Positions 11,804 to 22,735 of a stretch of 64,000 bases of DNA are shown here, in pieces (position 1 is the stretch's first letter; each line of letters starts with the position of its first letter). The position numbers were made by a program, and so were the translations under genes. The stretch is from the NCBI GenBank assembly GCA_031841125.1, contig CM063110.1:36161214-36225213 (forward strand), in the 5' to 3' direction. The stretch is from Acanthococcus lagerstroemiae. Its lineage: Eukaryota; Arthropoda; Insecta; Hemiptera; Eriococcidae. The notes beneath the pieces are model-generated. The model did no database searches. It was not told where the DNA came from and was given only the letters and a program-made list of their open reading frames with translations.

Positions 11804-12097
11804 TTGGGTCGAGAGTCAGGGGTACTCAAAGTGCATAAAGTTGATTTTAATCGTTTATTTTATCAAACTTTTGATGAACAATGGGACATAATTTCTTTGA
11901 GATCTATAAATTCGGGAATAACTTCTTTTTTAACGTGTTTGCCACGCGCAGCGCTGCAAGCACCCTATTGCAATCGAATTTTCATCATTTTTTTCTTTAA
12001 ATACGAGTGAATTGTTTACAGATCACGGTTCCGTTTTAGTTCAGTTTCATCTTCCGTCAACTGCTGCCATCCATCGGTAAGTCGGTCTACCATTATA
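11804..12097. repeat. Dispersed repeat family B, copy 1
   Basis: Shares an ordered set of words with 54483-54740: GTGTTTGCC-CGCG-AG-GCT-CAAGCACC, then GTGAATTGTTTACAGA, then GTTTTAGTTC-GTTTCAT, then a CTGTCAAC-like word and TGGTAAGTC. The copies are diverged and no ends are defined. It abuts the arm-like repeat that starts at 12098. Confidence 0.6.
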
Positions 12098-12375
12098 AGT
12101 CCACATAAATTAGGCTCTAACTAGGAAAAAAAAATCATAGAAATCTGAAACTTGGTGCATTGGTATAATTAAGCGTCCTGAATAACATACTAAAAGCCCC
12201 AACGAATCCGGCGCCGGCGTCGGCCACTAGGGGGAAAAAATTGGGGCGTAAAACAGTTTTTTGCTTATATCTCGCAAAAATTTGAGTTTAGAAAAAAAAA
12301 AGTTCAAACAAATGTGATAGAGAGTGAAAAAATACACAAAAATGGTCTTACACATTTTCCCGTAGAATGCTTATT
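12098..12375 (+). repeat. Solo arm of the 1034-bp foldback family
   Basis: About 278 bp that begins AGTCCACATAAATTAGG and ends near CCCGTAGAATG, colinear with the left arm at 4914-5195 and inverse to the right arm at 5660-5947. Shared strings include CATACTAAAAG, TTTTTGCTTATATCTCGC and AAACAAATGTGATAGAGA. No matching inverted partner is seen downstream, so this is a solo arm or the truncated remainder of an element. Confidence 0.75.
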
Positions 12376-13164
12376 ATGATATGATTCGAAATTTTGAGAA
12401 TCTTTGACCAGGATGAACAGCACTCGAACTTTCAGAAAAACATAGAAACATGAGTTCATTAAATATGAAAAGCGACCAGAAAATGTATGACCAACATTGG
12501 AGACCATTGCAATTTTTTCCTTCTTTTGTGTCCTCCTCTCTTTACACATTATTCGTCATCATTATATTTTCAGTCATCCAACGTACTAGCTAAAGTTGCG
12601 TTGAATGTTTTTATTGCAAATTTCAATTTTATTCATACTGCACAACAGAAGCACAAAATGAAGGAAAAAATAATTTTCTTCATAATCAGTAGAGTTTTCA
12701 GAATCTGAAAGAGAAACTTCCACAAAAATGACCATATTAGGGAAAATTTGAACAAAAATGACCTTAGATTACTTGAAGTGGAAAAAATCACCAAGTGGTC
12801 TCCCTGTTATCCGTAATTATTTACACACATCAATTTTATGAACACCGCCTCCAACAATTCGGAGTGTGTAAGTCACCTCTTCAAGTATTCGGATCATTTT
12901 ATAACCTCACGGTGATGATTTAGTGGGTCAATATTTTAAAAAATAAAGAAATACTTGGGAGTTTGGAAGATTTGTAAGTACTGCAAACTGTTTTCTTTGA
13001 TAATAAAAATACACTCCAAAGTGGTGCATCAAAATTTTTCAAGTCCTTATATTCCTGATTGAACAACAGTTTTTGAAAATTTTTCAACGTTTCTATAATG
13101 ATATTTAATTTTTCTCTGGGGCGGAGGGCGGTCCTAAAAATTAATTAAGTTTTTCGAACTTGTT
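12376..13164. other. Unassigned AT-rich DNA
   Basis: No gene, RNA or repeat boundary recognised. Confidence 0.4.
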
Positions 13165-13900
13165 CAGGCCTCATTATGACTGTTAGCGATTGCGACTTCT
13201 TATGAAGCTTCTTGAGTTGATTAAAGCTCTTCGAGACATAATCAAGATTTTTTCAGGTTTCCATAACAATTTGGGGTTCCTTAAGACTTGTATAAGGCCC
13301 TGTAACATCTTAGAGCCAGTTAAGACTCTTCAATACTTGCTTGAGCCTCTGTGCGGCTCTTATTCAGAACTCGCTGACGGTTCAAGACTCTTCAATACTC
13401 GTTTGAACCTCTGTGCCGCTCTTGTTCAGGACTCGGTGACGGTTCAAGGCTTATTTACTGAACTTCATCAAAGATCCGAAACTCTTGACTCCATCAACAA
13501 GTCCAAAGCTTCTTCCATACTAAGTTAAGACACCTTAAAACACTCATTTCAGACACTTTGAGGCGCTTTCAACAAGATTCACCAAGACGGTCCAAAATTC
13601 GTTCAAATTGTTTTATAACTCTTCGCCACGTGATTACAACTCTTTAAGACCTTTCCAGATTTGATTAGGGTTTTCAACACTTTGTTAAAACTTTTTAGGA
13701 CTTCTCAAAACTCACTAAGACTTTTTAGGACTCGCTTAAGACATTTGAAGAGATTTGAAGACAGGTGAAGACTTATTCAAGATTCTAAAAATTCCTTTAG
13801 ACGTGTTTAACACGTATGTAAGACTGCCAAGATTCTTTCTAACTTGTTTAAAAATCCTCGCAACTCTCGAAGACGTTCACAGTATTCTTTCAGACGTTAT
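13165..13900. repeat. Degenerate tandem array of GACTC-type units, array 1
   Basis: Words such as AAGACTCTTCAA, TTAAGACTC and TTCAAGACT recur every 20-35 bases over some 700 bp. A clearer duplication has a 62-bp period: AAGACTCTTCAATACT starts at 13322 and again at 13384. The array keeps a long open frame (13190-13528 plus) only because the repeat lacks stops in that frame. A second array of the same type is at 23655-24180. Confidence 0.65.
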
Positions 13901-14570
13901 ACGACTCTTCCTCGGTAACTTTTTCTTTATGTGTTTTGAATTACCTGGCATCTTTTTGTCTGGGAGGGATAAATGCCCCGGGTGCCCTCTTCGCGCCTGA
14001 ACTTAATAAGCGAGAAATTCCTTATCAGGATGGTCCTTGTTTTTTTTTAGAAATTTTCTCGGAAAATCACTCCCCCTGGACCCCTGGAAGTTGTTCCACG
14101 CAACTCAAAAAATCTCAAAAATGTTTGAGCTTGATCGAATAATATTAATTCATGCCTCGCGCTTTGGTCCATTCGAATGAAAAAAAAATATATATATACC
14201 AGATTTAATGAAATCCGGGTGTTTTTGTTTGGGGTGAGTACATTATGCATGCAAAATTTCATCTATTTATACTCGCCAATGTGCCATGCCACAGCAATAT
14301 ATTTATTCAAATGTTGAAAATTTAGAAATTTCACTGTGCCACCCTTAATCAATATAGAAAGTTGGACATTGCGGCACTAAATATAGGAAAGAGAGTAGTA
14401 TCCAAAAAAATGTTGAAAATTCAAGAAATCATATTTTAAGTAGTGCAATTTGAAAGAAACCGTTGCTCTGTCTAATGCCTTCTTCTTCTTTCGTGTCCGG
14501 ACTTCGACGCGTTGGCAGTTAACTTTAAGTTTTCAATTTAAAATGAAAAATTCAAAATTTTCCCCCTCCA
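13901..14570. other. Unassigned DNA
   Basis: No supported feature. A short TATATATA run lies at about 14190. Confidence 0.4.
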
Positions 14571-15215
14571 TCACTGTACCAGGTCCAGGGTGCTGTCGTC
14601 TACATTACCCCACATCTTCCTTCTGGTATGTGTGGTCCCTCCGCCACACACAAAGAGGTGGTCGTCATTTTGAAGGTGGCCGTACATCTGGCATCCTGCG
14701 TCGTCACGTATGCCCCATCTGGTCAGGTTTGCCGCTGTATGGGCGCATCCGGCGCGCAGCCTATTCAGGGTGAGCCACGATGGATAGGGGAGATTGTTCA
14801 TCTTGTTTCTCTAAGGTCGAAGGGTCATCTATAAGGACCGATGAATTGCTGAGGAAACTCCTCCAAGATTTCAGTCTCGGCGTTGCTGCCACATGGCTGA
14901 AAATGATGTGGCGAGGGTCGCTTTCCTTCTTAGTCCTCTTCCTCTCCACATCCGCAAGCACTTCCCTTCTCACCTCCGGCGGAGCGATTCCACATATCCG
15001 AGGAAGGTACTTGCGACTATTTGGTCTCAGGTAGCGGATACGATCCGCATGGTGTTATTCAGGGCCACATCAACTTTCTTAGTATGTGCAGATCCACCAT
15101 ACGCTGCACATCCGTATTCCACGGTAGAGTAACAGAGTGCCAGAGCTGTGGTCCTCAGTGTGCTCGGCTTGTCTAATGCCGCCCAGCCCTTATCTGTAAG
15201 TTGATGGGAGAGTAC
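14571..15215 (-). mobile_element. LINE relic, thumb to C-terminal zinc knuckle (Jockey/CR1-like)
   Basis: On the minus strand, from about 15200 down, the peptides STVEYGCAAYGG and KKVDVALNNTMRI, then IAPPEVRREVLADVE and finally LNRLRAGCAHTAANL with C-QMYG-H and DDHLFVC follow in the normal order of a Jockey/CR1-type reverse transcriptase thumb and C-terminal zinc region. At least two frameshifts (near 15010 and 14790) break it. Composition is GC-richer than most of the window, suggesting a different family from the AT-rich LINE at 9-10 kb. Upstream domains are missing. Confidence 0.75.
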
Positions 15216-16150
15216 GAGGGAATGCTAAACTGTTGGCCAACGAAATAAAGAACACATTTCTCAAGATGTAAGCCCATGCCTCTGCACCAGAAGTAAAGCC
15301 AGAAAATCAAAATTTTCAGTACCGACCCAACAATGTTTGTGATTTTGAAGCAAAATTAATAAATTTGTGAATTTTTTCTGGAATTTTCAGCTTACGTTTT
15401 CATTTTTAGACTATGTTTTCCCGGAGTTTTCCCATAGTGCTTCCCTTCAAAATATAAATTCTCAAAGTTTCGAAATTTTTCTAGATTTTACATTTTTATT
15501 TATTTATTTATTTTTAAATATTTAGAGCAGCAATGCCCGACCTTCCTATGAGAACCGTTTTGCATAGCTAAAAACTTATATTTTTCAACATTCAAATCGT
15601 TACTATGGCAACAGTGGCGAATAAATGTTTGCACGCATTATGTACTGACCCCAGATAACTTACCCTAGTTTCATAAAGATCGGTAAATTTCTCATTTCTA
15701 AGTATTTCTTATTCAATGGTCACTTTTGACCGAGAAAGTTGAACTTTGGCCTCAATAGGGCTCGGGTTCATGATATTTGATGAAGTTCAATTTTTTTTTT
15801 TTAATTATCTGGAATAGCTTCCGAGAAGGGAGCTATTTTCCGGAAATATTTTTTCACCCTACTTCTTATCTACCAGTAATATAGGTTATCTCGACTATCC
15901 TACTGCTTCAGTGACACTTCCTTTAGTGAAAATTCTGTTGAATGGCTTTAATCATCCAAGTTCAACTGTATACCAAGAAGTTCCACAATCCTATCTATTT
16001 TTAATCGCGAGAAAAACATTCGTACCGAGAAACGCGTGATTTCTCCTATCAACCGTGCTTTAGTCCCTTCAATAATAAGAACGAGCAAACATATCTACGT
16101 GTGATCGGAATAGGTTGCCTGCTTATCTCACTGAAGGAAGCTCGTTTATT
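15216..16150. other. Unassigned AT-rich DNA
   Basis: No feature recognised beyond TTTA repeats at about 15498-15515. Confidence 0.4.
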
Positions 16151-17350
16151 CCAAGACACCCTATATTAGAAATTCGTGCTCGCTAGACCGTGCAGTCGAA
16201 TCGAAATACAGACGAATTAGTTCTCGTTTCACGTTCGCTAAAACGCAGTCTACGAGCCCGTGAGACGGCCACGTCGACATCAGCAACAGGATATCGAGTG
16301 CGAGCGGTGCAAATCGTGCAAATCCCGAGAGAACGTATGTATGTGCGCAGGAAAAGTGGAAAAGTTGTGCGAAAAAGCGAACAAAGACCGTTCGAACACA
16401 AGAAAGACGACGAATGATGACGGAGTTGGGTATAGAGTTCAGCGACGAACATCGATTATCAACCTGTCTCGAACCAAAAACCAAAAAGAGCGAGATATAA
16501 ATGGATAGAGGAGCTAATACAGACACACGTATATACGAGACATGGGTACAATTTACGAGAAAATAAAAGAGGAAACGACGATGGCTGCGGTACAGATATG
16601 GTGTGCGTTTGCGACGATGTAAAACTCTTGTCTGCTCTCTGCCTTCGATTTCTGGGGGAACTGAAAAGATCGCGATACGAATACCGGCGCAAAAAGCCCC
16701 AGAGATATCTATAAGAACAGCGAGACTCGCGTGAATTTTCGAATCGATGAAGAACACTGAATTCGGATCGCGATGCGAGAGGACACATGTTGAATAACGT
16801 AGCCGTGACACTTGTTTCACAAAAGACCGATGCGGATGTACGGATGTCGAAGACGTCGCTATCTCGCAAATTATGCGCATTTGCGAGGACGACCCGAGCA
16901 AATCTTCGCTGCGTTTCATATTCACAAGTGGCTCGTTAGCCGAATTTGCCAGCCGAGTGGGCAAGCAAAGTCGAAGCCACGTGACCTACTTTTTCTTACA
17001 TACATACACGCGGAAAAAAGATGAATAATTTTACGCGCTAGTTGATGAAGCCACTCAAGACCTAATTTAGCGCCTTTTTCGCTCGAATCTGTCCGCGTAT
17101 CTCATCCATCAAACGCGCGCTACGTGGCACCGGCGTCGAAGTCGAGCGAATGCAATTTCGAACCTTGTGTCTACTGGGTAGACATCGAAGACTGCGGGCT
17201 GTGAGCTGCGAGCTATGCGGACATTATCGACGACCATTTAGCCTCGCATTAACAGCCTTGCATATCGGCTGCGATATTCTACAATCGGGAAGGGAAAAGG
17301 AAAGAAAAAACGAGAGCGTGACTCTATTACCCTAATTTCTTCTTCGATTT
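16151..17350. other. CpG-rich unique segment
   Basis: About 1.2 kb with dense CpG, clearly distinct from the flanking AT-rich DNA. Long overlapping frames on both strands (up to 267 codons on the minus strand) follow from the high GC and low stop density. They have no recognisable domain and their amino acid make-up is odd. A 5' non-coding exon or promoter region of a host gene is possible; no core promoter motif can be defended. Confidence 0.35.
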
Positions 17351-18189
17351 ACCTTTACCGTGACATTGTGATGTTTCCAATACAGGCGCCTCGTTACGTC
17401 ACGCAAATCGATACCATGAAAAAAGCTGATACTAGACGTTATAGATTATTTCGCCTCCTCATATCCTAAAACGTACTTACCTTTCACTCCCAATCCTTCC
17501 GCCCTCATGCAAGTAATCTGACAAATGCCCCGCAATCCGTGCTCTAATCATATGTAACAACGTCAAAATCTTACAGGAGAAGCAAAAAACTATTTTAGTT
17601 GTGGTGAAAGGGGTGGGTTTGGCAAAATGGGTGCTCATCCAATTTTCTGAAGCTTTATACACCTGTCCATGAACAAATTTTGGGGCTCAGTCATGCCTAA
17701 GGACGTTGGGCACATCCTAAGTCCGTGGGACAGACAAAGCAAAACATGCTAAGTACCATCAACCCCAATAAAAAAAAAATGAAGTAGTCGAATGCGATCT
17801 TTTTATTATCCACAAAAGCATTAACTTTCACATTTTTATGCATTTTTTATAATAGAGTCAAAAAATGGAAACGCTTCCTGCCACTTTGGAGTTAGGATGT
17901 TTTGCATGGATCGCTCGTCAGCACATGCTGTGCGTGCTGCGATTTCTGGGTTGAAATTAGAAGTCCTTTGAGGCTCTATGGGCACTTAGGATGTTTAGCA
18001 TTGTATGGGCGGCAGTTCTTAGAATAGTTTGCATGCACAAAACCACTTTTGCAAAAGTTGGCATATAGGATGTTTTGAACTTCACGCCTTCAACTGACCA
18101 GTTCGGGGTGCGAAACTGAACCATAGAAAAAACCAGTGGGATTGTAGCTCAGTCAGAGCAACAGTCATTGGCAAAATGAAGTGAGTACT
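17351..18189. other. Unassigned DNA
   Basis: Three related words (GGACGTTGGGCACATCCTAAG, TTAGGATGTTTTGCAT-like and ATAGGATGTTTTGAA-like) recur between 17700 and 18080, hinting at a decayed repeat. No gene. Confidence 0.3.
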
Positions 18190-18593
18190 GTGCAGATATG
18201 TACCAAGAAAACCGTGTGGAGGCACCAGCACAACCTGTATTAGGACCAGATGATATAATGCTGGGTGAAGCCAAAGAAACAGTAGAAGCCCTTAGAAATC
18301 GAAAATCTGCAGGGAGAGACAACTTCAGGGCTAAATTATTGAAAGCTATAGGGGATGATGGAGTCAAGGTACTGTGGAATCTGTATAACTCCTTATGGAG
18401 GACTGGGCACCGGCTATAAGATTGGACGTATTCAATTTTCATTCTAATTCATAAGAAAGGCTCCAGGAGGAACTGCAGTAACTACAGGACCATAGTCTTA
18501 ATTTTACACGCCAGTAAGATCATGCTCAGGGTAATCAACAACAGGCTGACAAATTTCCTATATGCACAGATTCCACAGGAGTACAAGGTGTCT
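18190..18593 (+). mobile_element. LINE reverse transcriptase relic, N-terminal RT boxes
   Basis: The frame 18198-18419 contains EALRNRKSAGRDNFRAKLLK, the RT box 0/1 pattern (A-L-x-x-x-K-S-A/P-G-x-D). After a stop, the next frame reads FILIHKKGS, then NCSNYRTIVLILHASKIM (RT box 2, N-Y-R-x-I-x-L), then NNRLTNFLY. The similarity ends abruptly at 18593, where a hAT-like sequence begins. It seems to belong to the same LINE family as the relics at 19840-21540, but the missing middle is not found nearby. Confidence 0.75.
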
Positions 18594-18931
18594 ACAAGAA
18601 TGGAAAAATATAAATTCCTGACTTTTTCCAAACTTTTTTTCCCTCTTCTTTAAACCTTTACAGTTTAGAAAGTATATATGTATGTTTATCTTTATACTAC
18701 TAGACGCTATGGTTAAAATAAACTGAAATTTGAAGTTGATAATATTCGATGCACAGTTTTTATTTGTAAAATACGACTCTAGGGAGCGCTGAAGTAAAAT
18801 TAAACGACGAAAAAAAATTTCCGAGAGTTCATTCTTTGTTTTTTTCCAAACTTCTTAAAAATATTGTTGAATTTCCTGACTATTTACAAACTTCCTGACC
18901 TTATAGATTATTTCGATCCGGTACCGCCTTG
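18594..18931. mobile_element. hAT-like MITE relic cutting off a LINE
   Basis: Starts CAAGGTGTCTAC exactly where LINE similarity stops, and ends with the inverse of CAAGGCGGTACC. Near both ends are TTCCTGACTTTTTCC-type words, the inverse of the GTCAGGAAA words in the elements at 1230 and 60489. Flanking 8-mers CAGGAGTA and GAAAAGAT do not match, and the LINE does not resume, so one flank was lost. Confidence 0.4.
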
Positions 18932-19372
18932 GAAAAGATAATTTATAATGTGTCGCTGAAATGGCAAACAGTCATAAGCGACAGTATAATCAAGTGACGG
19001 AATATGCTAAACAACATTAATGCTTAAAACCGTTTCTTCTTTCTCCAGTTGCACTTCAGATTTAAATTAGTTGCAGTAATTGACACATCAGAACTTAGTG
19101 TGTCGATTAATGAGATTAATTTACACCAAATTTTACAGAGGAACAACTAAAATTGATAGGAGCTCAACTTGTCGCTTAGAATACTCTCTCACTCGACAGC
19201 AACGTTATCAGGAGTTATCATGAAAAATGCTTTCGATCATGCTGTTCATTTTTCAGGCATTTTCGATTTTAGCTATAAAACTAAAAATAAAGCAGTTTGA
19301 AGCCGAAACTGCACGTCCCCATAAACCTTATAACATGAAAATTTCATAAATCATTCAGGTTCGGCGATACTA
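18932..19372. other. Unassigned DNA
   Basis: No feature recognised. Confidence 0.4.
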
Positions 19373-19376
19373 CAGG

Positions 19377-19700
19377 GTGTCTCATGGAAATCGTAACTCT
19401 GACTTAAATATCACCGAAAACAGGTTTATGGAAATTAGAAATTTTGATGTGGCAACCCTGAAGAGTTGTGAACAAAAAAAAAAAAAAAAAGATTGAACAA
19501 GATTACGCAGTGTTGGCGTCAACTCTGCACCTTTCATTACACTACAGAGCTCGACACTGCGCAATTTCGGTCAATCTTTTTTTTTTTTTTTTACTTCACA
19601 ACTCTTTAGGGTTGCCACGTGCAAAATTTCTAATTCTCATGTTACTTTCAAACCATGTTTCGGCGATATTTAAGTCAGAATATTAATTGCAATGAGACAC
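19377..19700. mobile_element. Foldback MITE, 324 bp, A-tract arms
   Basis: The left arm reads GTGTCTCAT, then GACTTAAATATCACCGAAA, then GTGGCAACCCTGAAGAGTTG, then about 17 A, then AGATTGA. The right arm is its inverse, with a T-run of about 15 at 19577-19591 and ending ATGAGACAC. Arms are about 150 bp, spaced by roughly 25 bp of loop. No clear target duplication. A transcript of it would fold into a long hairpin. Confidence 0.75.
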
Positions 19701-19839
19701 TTCGTATTCTCCGTATAAAGTATGCGTGAATGATATTGGAAAGGTGCAGGCCATTTCAACTCAGATTATGCTCAGGAAGTGACTCAGCTTCGAGAAACGG
19801 GGTTTCTCTGATATTGCAACCAACTACAGAGCACACCTT

Positions 19840-20560
19840 AACTGAGTACACGCCAACCAGCTCCCGTTAATTTCAATGTGGTGCCGATTTATGGTCTCAC
19901 AGCGGATGCAGAGGATGATGTAGTTGAAGCTTTCTATCGAGAACTTAACGCAGTCACTGCAGCAGTACCAACCAATGAATTACTAATGGTGAACCTGATT
20001 TCAACGCAAAGTTGTGCCCTGCAGATGATTCAAAAATAGTTAACCGCTATACCCTCGGCCTTCAGAACAGGAATGGTGATCAGCTTCTCCAATTTTACGT
20101 GGAGAATTAACTCATTGTGCGTAACACATAGTATCAATAACCAACGCGCAAACTGTATACATAGAAATCACCTGACGGTAGAACTCGAAATCAAATTGAT
20201 TACATCACAGTTCATCAGTGGTGAAAGAATGGGTTGAAGTCAATATGTACAGCGGCAGGAGCACATATAGGCAGTGATCAACCGACTGGTTGCAAAAATT
20301 AAAGCAAGCCTCAAGGGTAGATGAAAGAATAACGCGGTTGATTGCTTTAGAAGCTAGACAAACAAGGAAGTTAAACTCATTTAGCAGGAATCTCAGCAAA
20401 TCCTACAAGAAAAGGAACATGAATGTAGTGCACAAGCAGACCCAGGAGGAATCTGGCACTAGGTGAAAGGAACACTAAAGATGGCTGGTGATGTAGTGAG
20501 AGAAAAAGCAAATCCCAAAAAGATAGAGAGGAGACTGCGGCTGTCGGCGGGAACTTTGGC
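19840..20560 (+). mobile_element. LINE endonuclease domain relic
   Basis: From about 19866 the frame reads NFNVVPIYGLTADAEDDVVE and then ELLMV; a frame slip later DFNAK follows (19992-20006). This is the V-x-Y-x-P-T ... GDFNAK core of the apurinic-type endonuclease domain of RTE/CR1-like LINEs. Further on are ALGLQNRNGDQL-like residues (TLGLQNRNGDQLLQF) and then decayed linker sequence with KIKASLKGR and a coiled basic stretch near 20500. Many stops and slips. The reverse transcriptase that should follow is deleted; the C-terminal part reappears at about 20915. Confidence 0.75.
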
Positions 20561-20914
20561 ACTAAATGAAGATAGAAAAAGGTTCAGTTGTTGCAGTCAG
20601 CGAGATTCCGATCTGTAGAAGGAGGGGGGTGAAAATTGGTGTAAAATTCAGATGCCTTTGCATTTAAAAAAAGCGTTGGGGGGTTTCCCGTTGTGTTGTG
20701 TATTCAAATATATGGGCAGCGAAAATGCGGAATTTGGATGAGAGTGTGGGTTTTTTTGGGGAAAAAATAATCCCGTAGAGTGAAGTTTAGGTAAAGAGGA
20801 GGGAAGGCTGCGGAAAAGTGGAGAAAGTGCTAAATTGATCTGCTGCTGAATAAAGAAAAAAACCGAAGTGATGTTCATACATCGAGGAAGAGAGATTGAT
20901 CTTAAAGACATTCA
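20561..20914. other. Unassigned DNA replacing the RT part of a LINE
   Basis: Lies between the endonuclease relic and the C-terminal relic of the same LINE family. No reverse transcriptase motif is seen here, so the catalytic domain is lost by deletion or replacement. Confidence 0.4.
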
Positions 20915-21545
20915 CATGTTGGGTTACGAGGTAGTACAATCCTTTGTTTACCTTGACTCCCTGATACGTTGTCATGAGACTAGCGAGACTGAAATAAGAA
21001 GAGCTCAACTTGCTAGAAAGACTGTTGTAAAATAAGCCATATTTGGAAGTCACGATATCAGGAAAAACACAAAAACCAAATAGTACAGACACTGATCTTC
21101 CCCATTCAGCTTTATGGAGCTGAAATTTGGACATTACGGAAAGTTAACCGAACTAGACTGGACAGCCTGGAACTTTGGAGTGGGGGATGCTTCGTGTGCC
21201 GTGGGCTGCAAGGCGAACCAATGTGTCTATTGTGGATGAGATGGGAAACCCTGAACGGCTAAGCTTTATATGTACACGTCGCATGTTGAAATATTTGAGG
21301 AGTTATTTGTCAAAAGGGCGTCCGTTCAATGTATTTCTTATGGAACGGACGCCCTTTTGACAGATAACTCCTCATTTTGGTCACATCATGAAACGAGAGA
21401 ACCACAATCTAGGGAGACTGGGTATAACTGGGGCAGGTGGCCCCGCGGTCGCAGCCCAATGAGATGGGCAGACCAAATTCGGGACACATATGGAGAGCCA
21501 GTCTGTGTATATACAAAACAGCTGATAACTCATTATTTAGACTGC
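20915..21545 (+). mobile_element. LINE C-terminal relic with nested 77-bp foldback
   Basis: Plus-strand peptides GYEVVQSFVYLDSLI (thumb, YLG-like), SETEIRRAQLARK, ELWSGGCFVCRG-type residues, then RRMLKY split from FGHIMKR by the 77-bp foldback at 21297-21373, then RGRSPMRWADQIR near 21450-21490. The last string is the widely seen LINE C-terminal signature G-R/K-R-S/P-M-R-W-x-D-x-I. Several stops are present. Removing the foldback and one copy of its 4-bp duplication rejoins RRMLKY-FGHI in frame, proof that the hairpin inserted into an existing LINE. Confidence 0.8.
21297..21373. mobile_element. 77-bp foldback MITE, copy 1 (GAGGAG family)
   Basis: Two 31-bp arms starting GAGGAGTTATYTGTCAAAAG are inverse copies with one mismatch and enclose a 15-nt loop (AATGTATTTCTTATG). 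ATTT lies on both sides (21293-21296 and 21374-21377), a 4-bp target duplication. The host LINE reads through in frame when element plus one ATTT are removed. Copy 2, with the same loop and length, is at 54341-54417. Confidence 0.9.
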
Positions 21546-21569
21546 TAGAGAGCGCTTTCCGATTAAACT

Positions 21570-22275
21570 ATCTGATAATTCACAGTTATGTCTCGTGCCA
21601 ACTGGGATAGAATAATAACAAAAAGAGTTGGTGAACTGTTTCTACCGCCTCAATACTTCCTCATTCCTGATCTTTTCTGTCTATTTAGTTTTCAACATTT
21701 CCCGATAACATAACATTTCAAAAGATTCTATCCTTTTTCTTTCGTGGGTTCTATTGTCCAGGTTTCTCATCCATACAATGCCATACTTCAAATATACACT
21801 TGCCAAAACCGCAGTCTCGCTTCCAAATCTATATTTCCCTAAATATGTCTCCTTTTGGAAAATAAAAATAAATAAATATAAACTTCAATCTTGCGTTATT
21901 AGACTGCCTAAGTATTTAAATTCCTTTACGTTTATTATTTTTTGGATTTTATTTCCATCTACTGACTACTATCACTTTTGTTTTATTTTTATTCATCTTC
22001 AGTTTATATTTTATTCTCACTTTTTCATTCCAACTCTTTCAATGTTTTCTTTAGTTCTTCTTTCCACTATTGCAATGTCATCTGCAAACCCCATCATCCT
22101 AACCCTCTCACCTTGTATTATCACGCCTCATTTCCTTTCATTTACTTCTTCTATTACTTTTTCAAAAAATAGGTTAAACAGTACTGGTGATACAAACAGC
22201 AACCTTGTTTTATTCCTTATGGATTTTTTCTTCTCCCACTTCATCCTCTCGGAGTCTTCAAAAGCATAATTTAGG
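21570..22275 (-). mobile_element. LINE reverse transcriptase and C-terminal relic, minus strand
   Basis: On the minus strand from 22275 downward: LSPVLFNL-like residues as VSPVLFNLFFEKVIEEVNE, then RVRMMGFADDIAIVE with the catalytic FADD at about 22088-22075, NKNKTKVIVVSR, VKEFKYLGSLI-type residues (frameshifted), then KRIESFEMLCYREMLK and KIRNEEVLRR near the end. This is RT boxes B, C and thumb plus the C-terminal region common to RTE-like LINEs. The plus-strand frame at 21754-22269 is only its antisense shadow. Confidence 0.75.
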
Positions 22276-22387
22276 CTGAACCTGCGGACTAATTAGAAAA
22301 TGGCAACATCGCATGTAGTTTCTTGGCTTGTACATCACACGCCTTTTCTCGTGCTCTTTCTCGCCTTTTAATTTTTACTTGTAAAGA

Positions 22388-22513
22388 CAATTCGGTTTTT
22401 CGACCAGAAGGGAAGAGGGCTAAGACAGCCCTAACAGCCTCCCTGACGTTTCTGAGGCAATGCTCGAAAGGGATGGATTCCAGGGCTCGGGTTGAGAGCA
22501 AAGTAGAAAAAAA
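22388..22513 (+). mobile_element. SINE fragment (body only)
   Basis: About 126 bp matching the body of the full SINE at 41895-42114 in opposite orientation: TTTTTCGRCCAGAAGGGAAG, AGGGCTAAGACAGCCCT, CAGCCTCC, CGAAAGGG, GGATTCCAGG, GAGAGCAAAGTAGAAA. The tRNA-like head is missing, so this copy is 5'-truncated. Confidence 0.8.
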
Positions 22514-22735
22514 TCTGACGTTTTTATCATAGAACTGCACTACTATTTTTGCTGATGGTACATTTTATGTCTGCCTAAAGTATTTTTACCAGTTGTATAC
22601 CATTTCTGGTATGTCTAGTTACTATTTAGTTTGTTCTTATCAAAAAGTAAAGCCTGTTATGTAGAAATTTGGCAAGAAATTATGCGTTTATTTGGCTACC
22701 TTCGTTTGGACTTCAACCTGCGCACAATTCTGCCA
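22514..22735. other. Unassigned AT-rich DNA
   Basis: No feature recognised. Confidence 0.4.

Noticed and set aside
13190..13528. 112-codon plus-strand frame
   Set aside because: It follows the stop-free phase of the degenerate tandem array; no independent sign of coding.
16161..16964. 267-codon open frame on the minus strand
   Set aside because: It lies in CpG-rich DNA where stops are rare; overlapping frames are open on both strands, the peptide has no domain, and its composition looks random.
18140..18175. tRNA-like A box (TGTAGCTCAGTCAGAGC)
   Set aside because: No B box at a proper distance and no cloverleaf; it lies just upstream of a LINE RT relic.
21754..22269. 171-codon plus-strand frame
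   Set aside because: It is the antisense of a LINE reverse transcriptase whose FADD box is on the minus strand.
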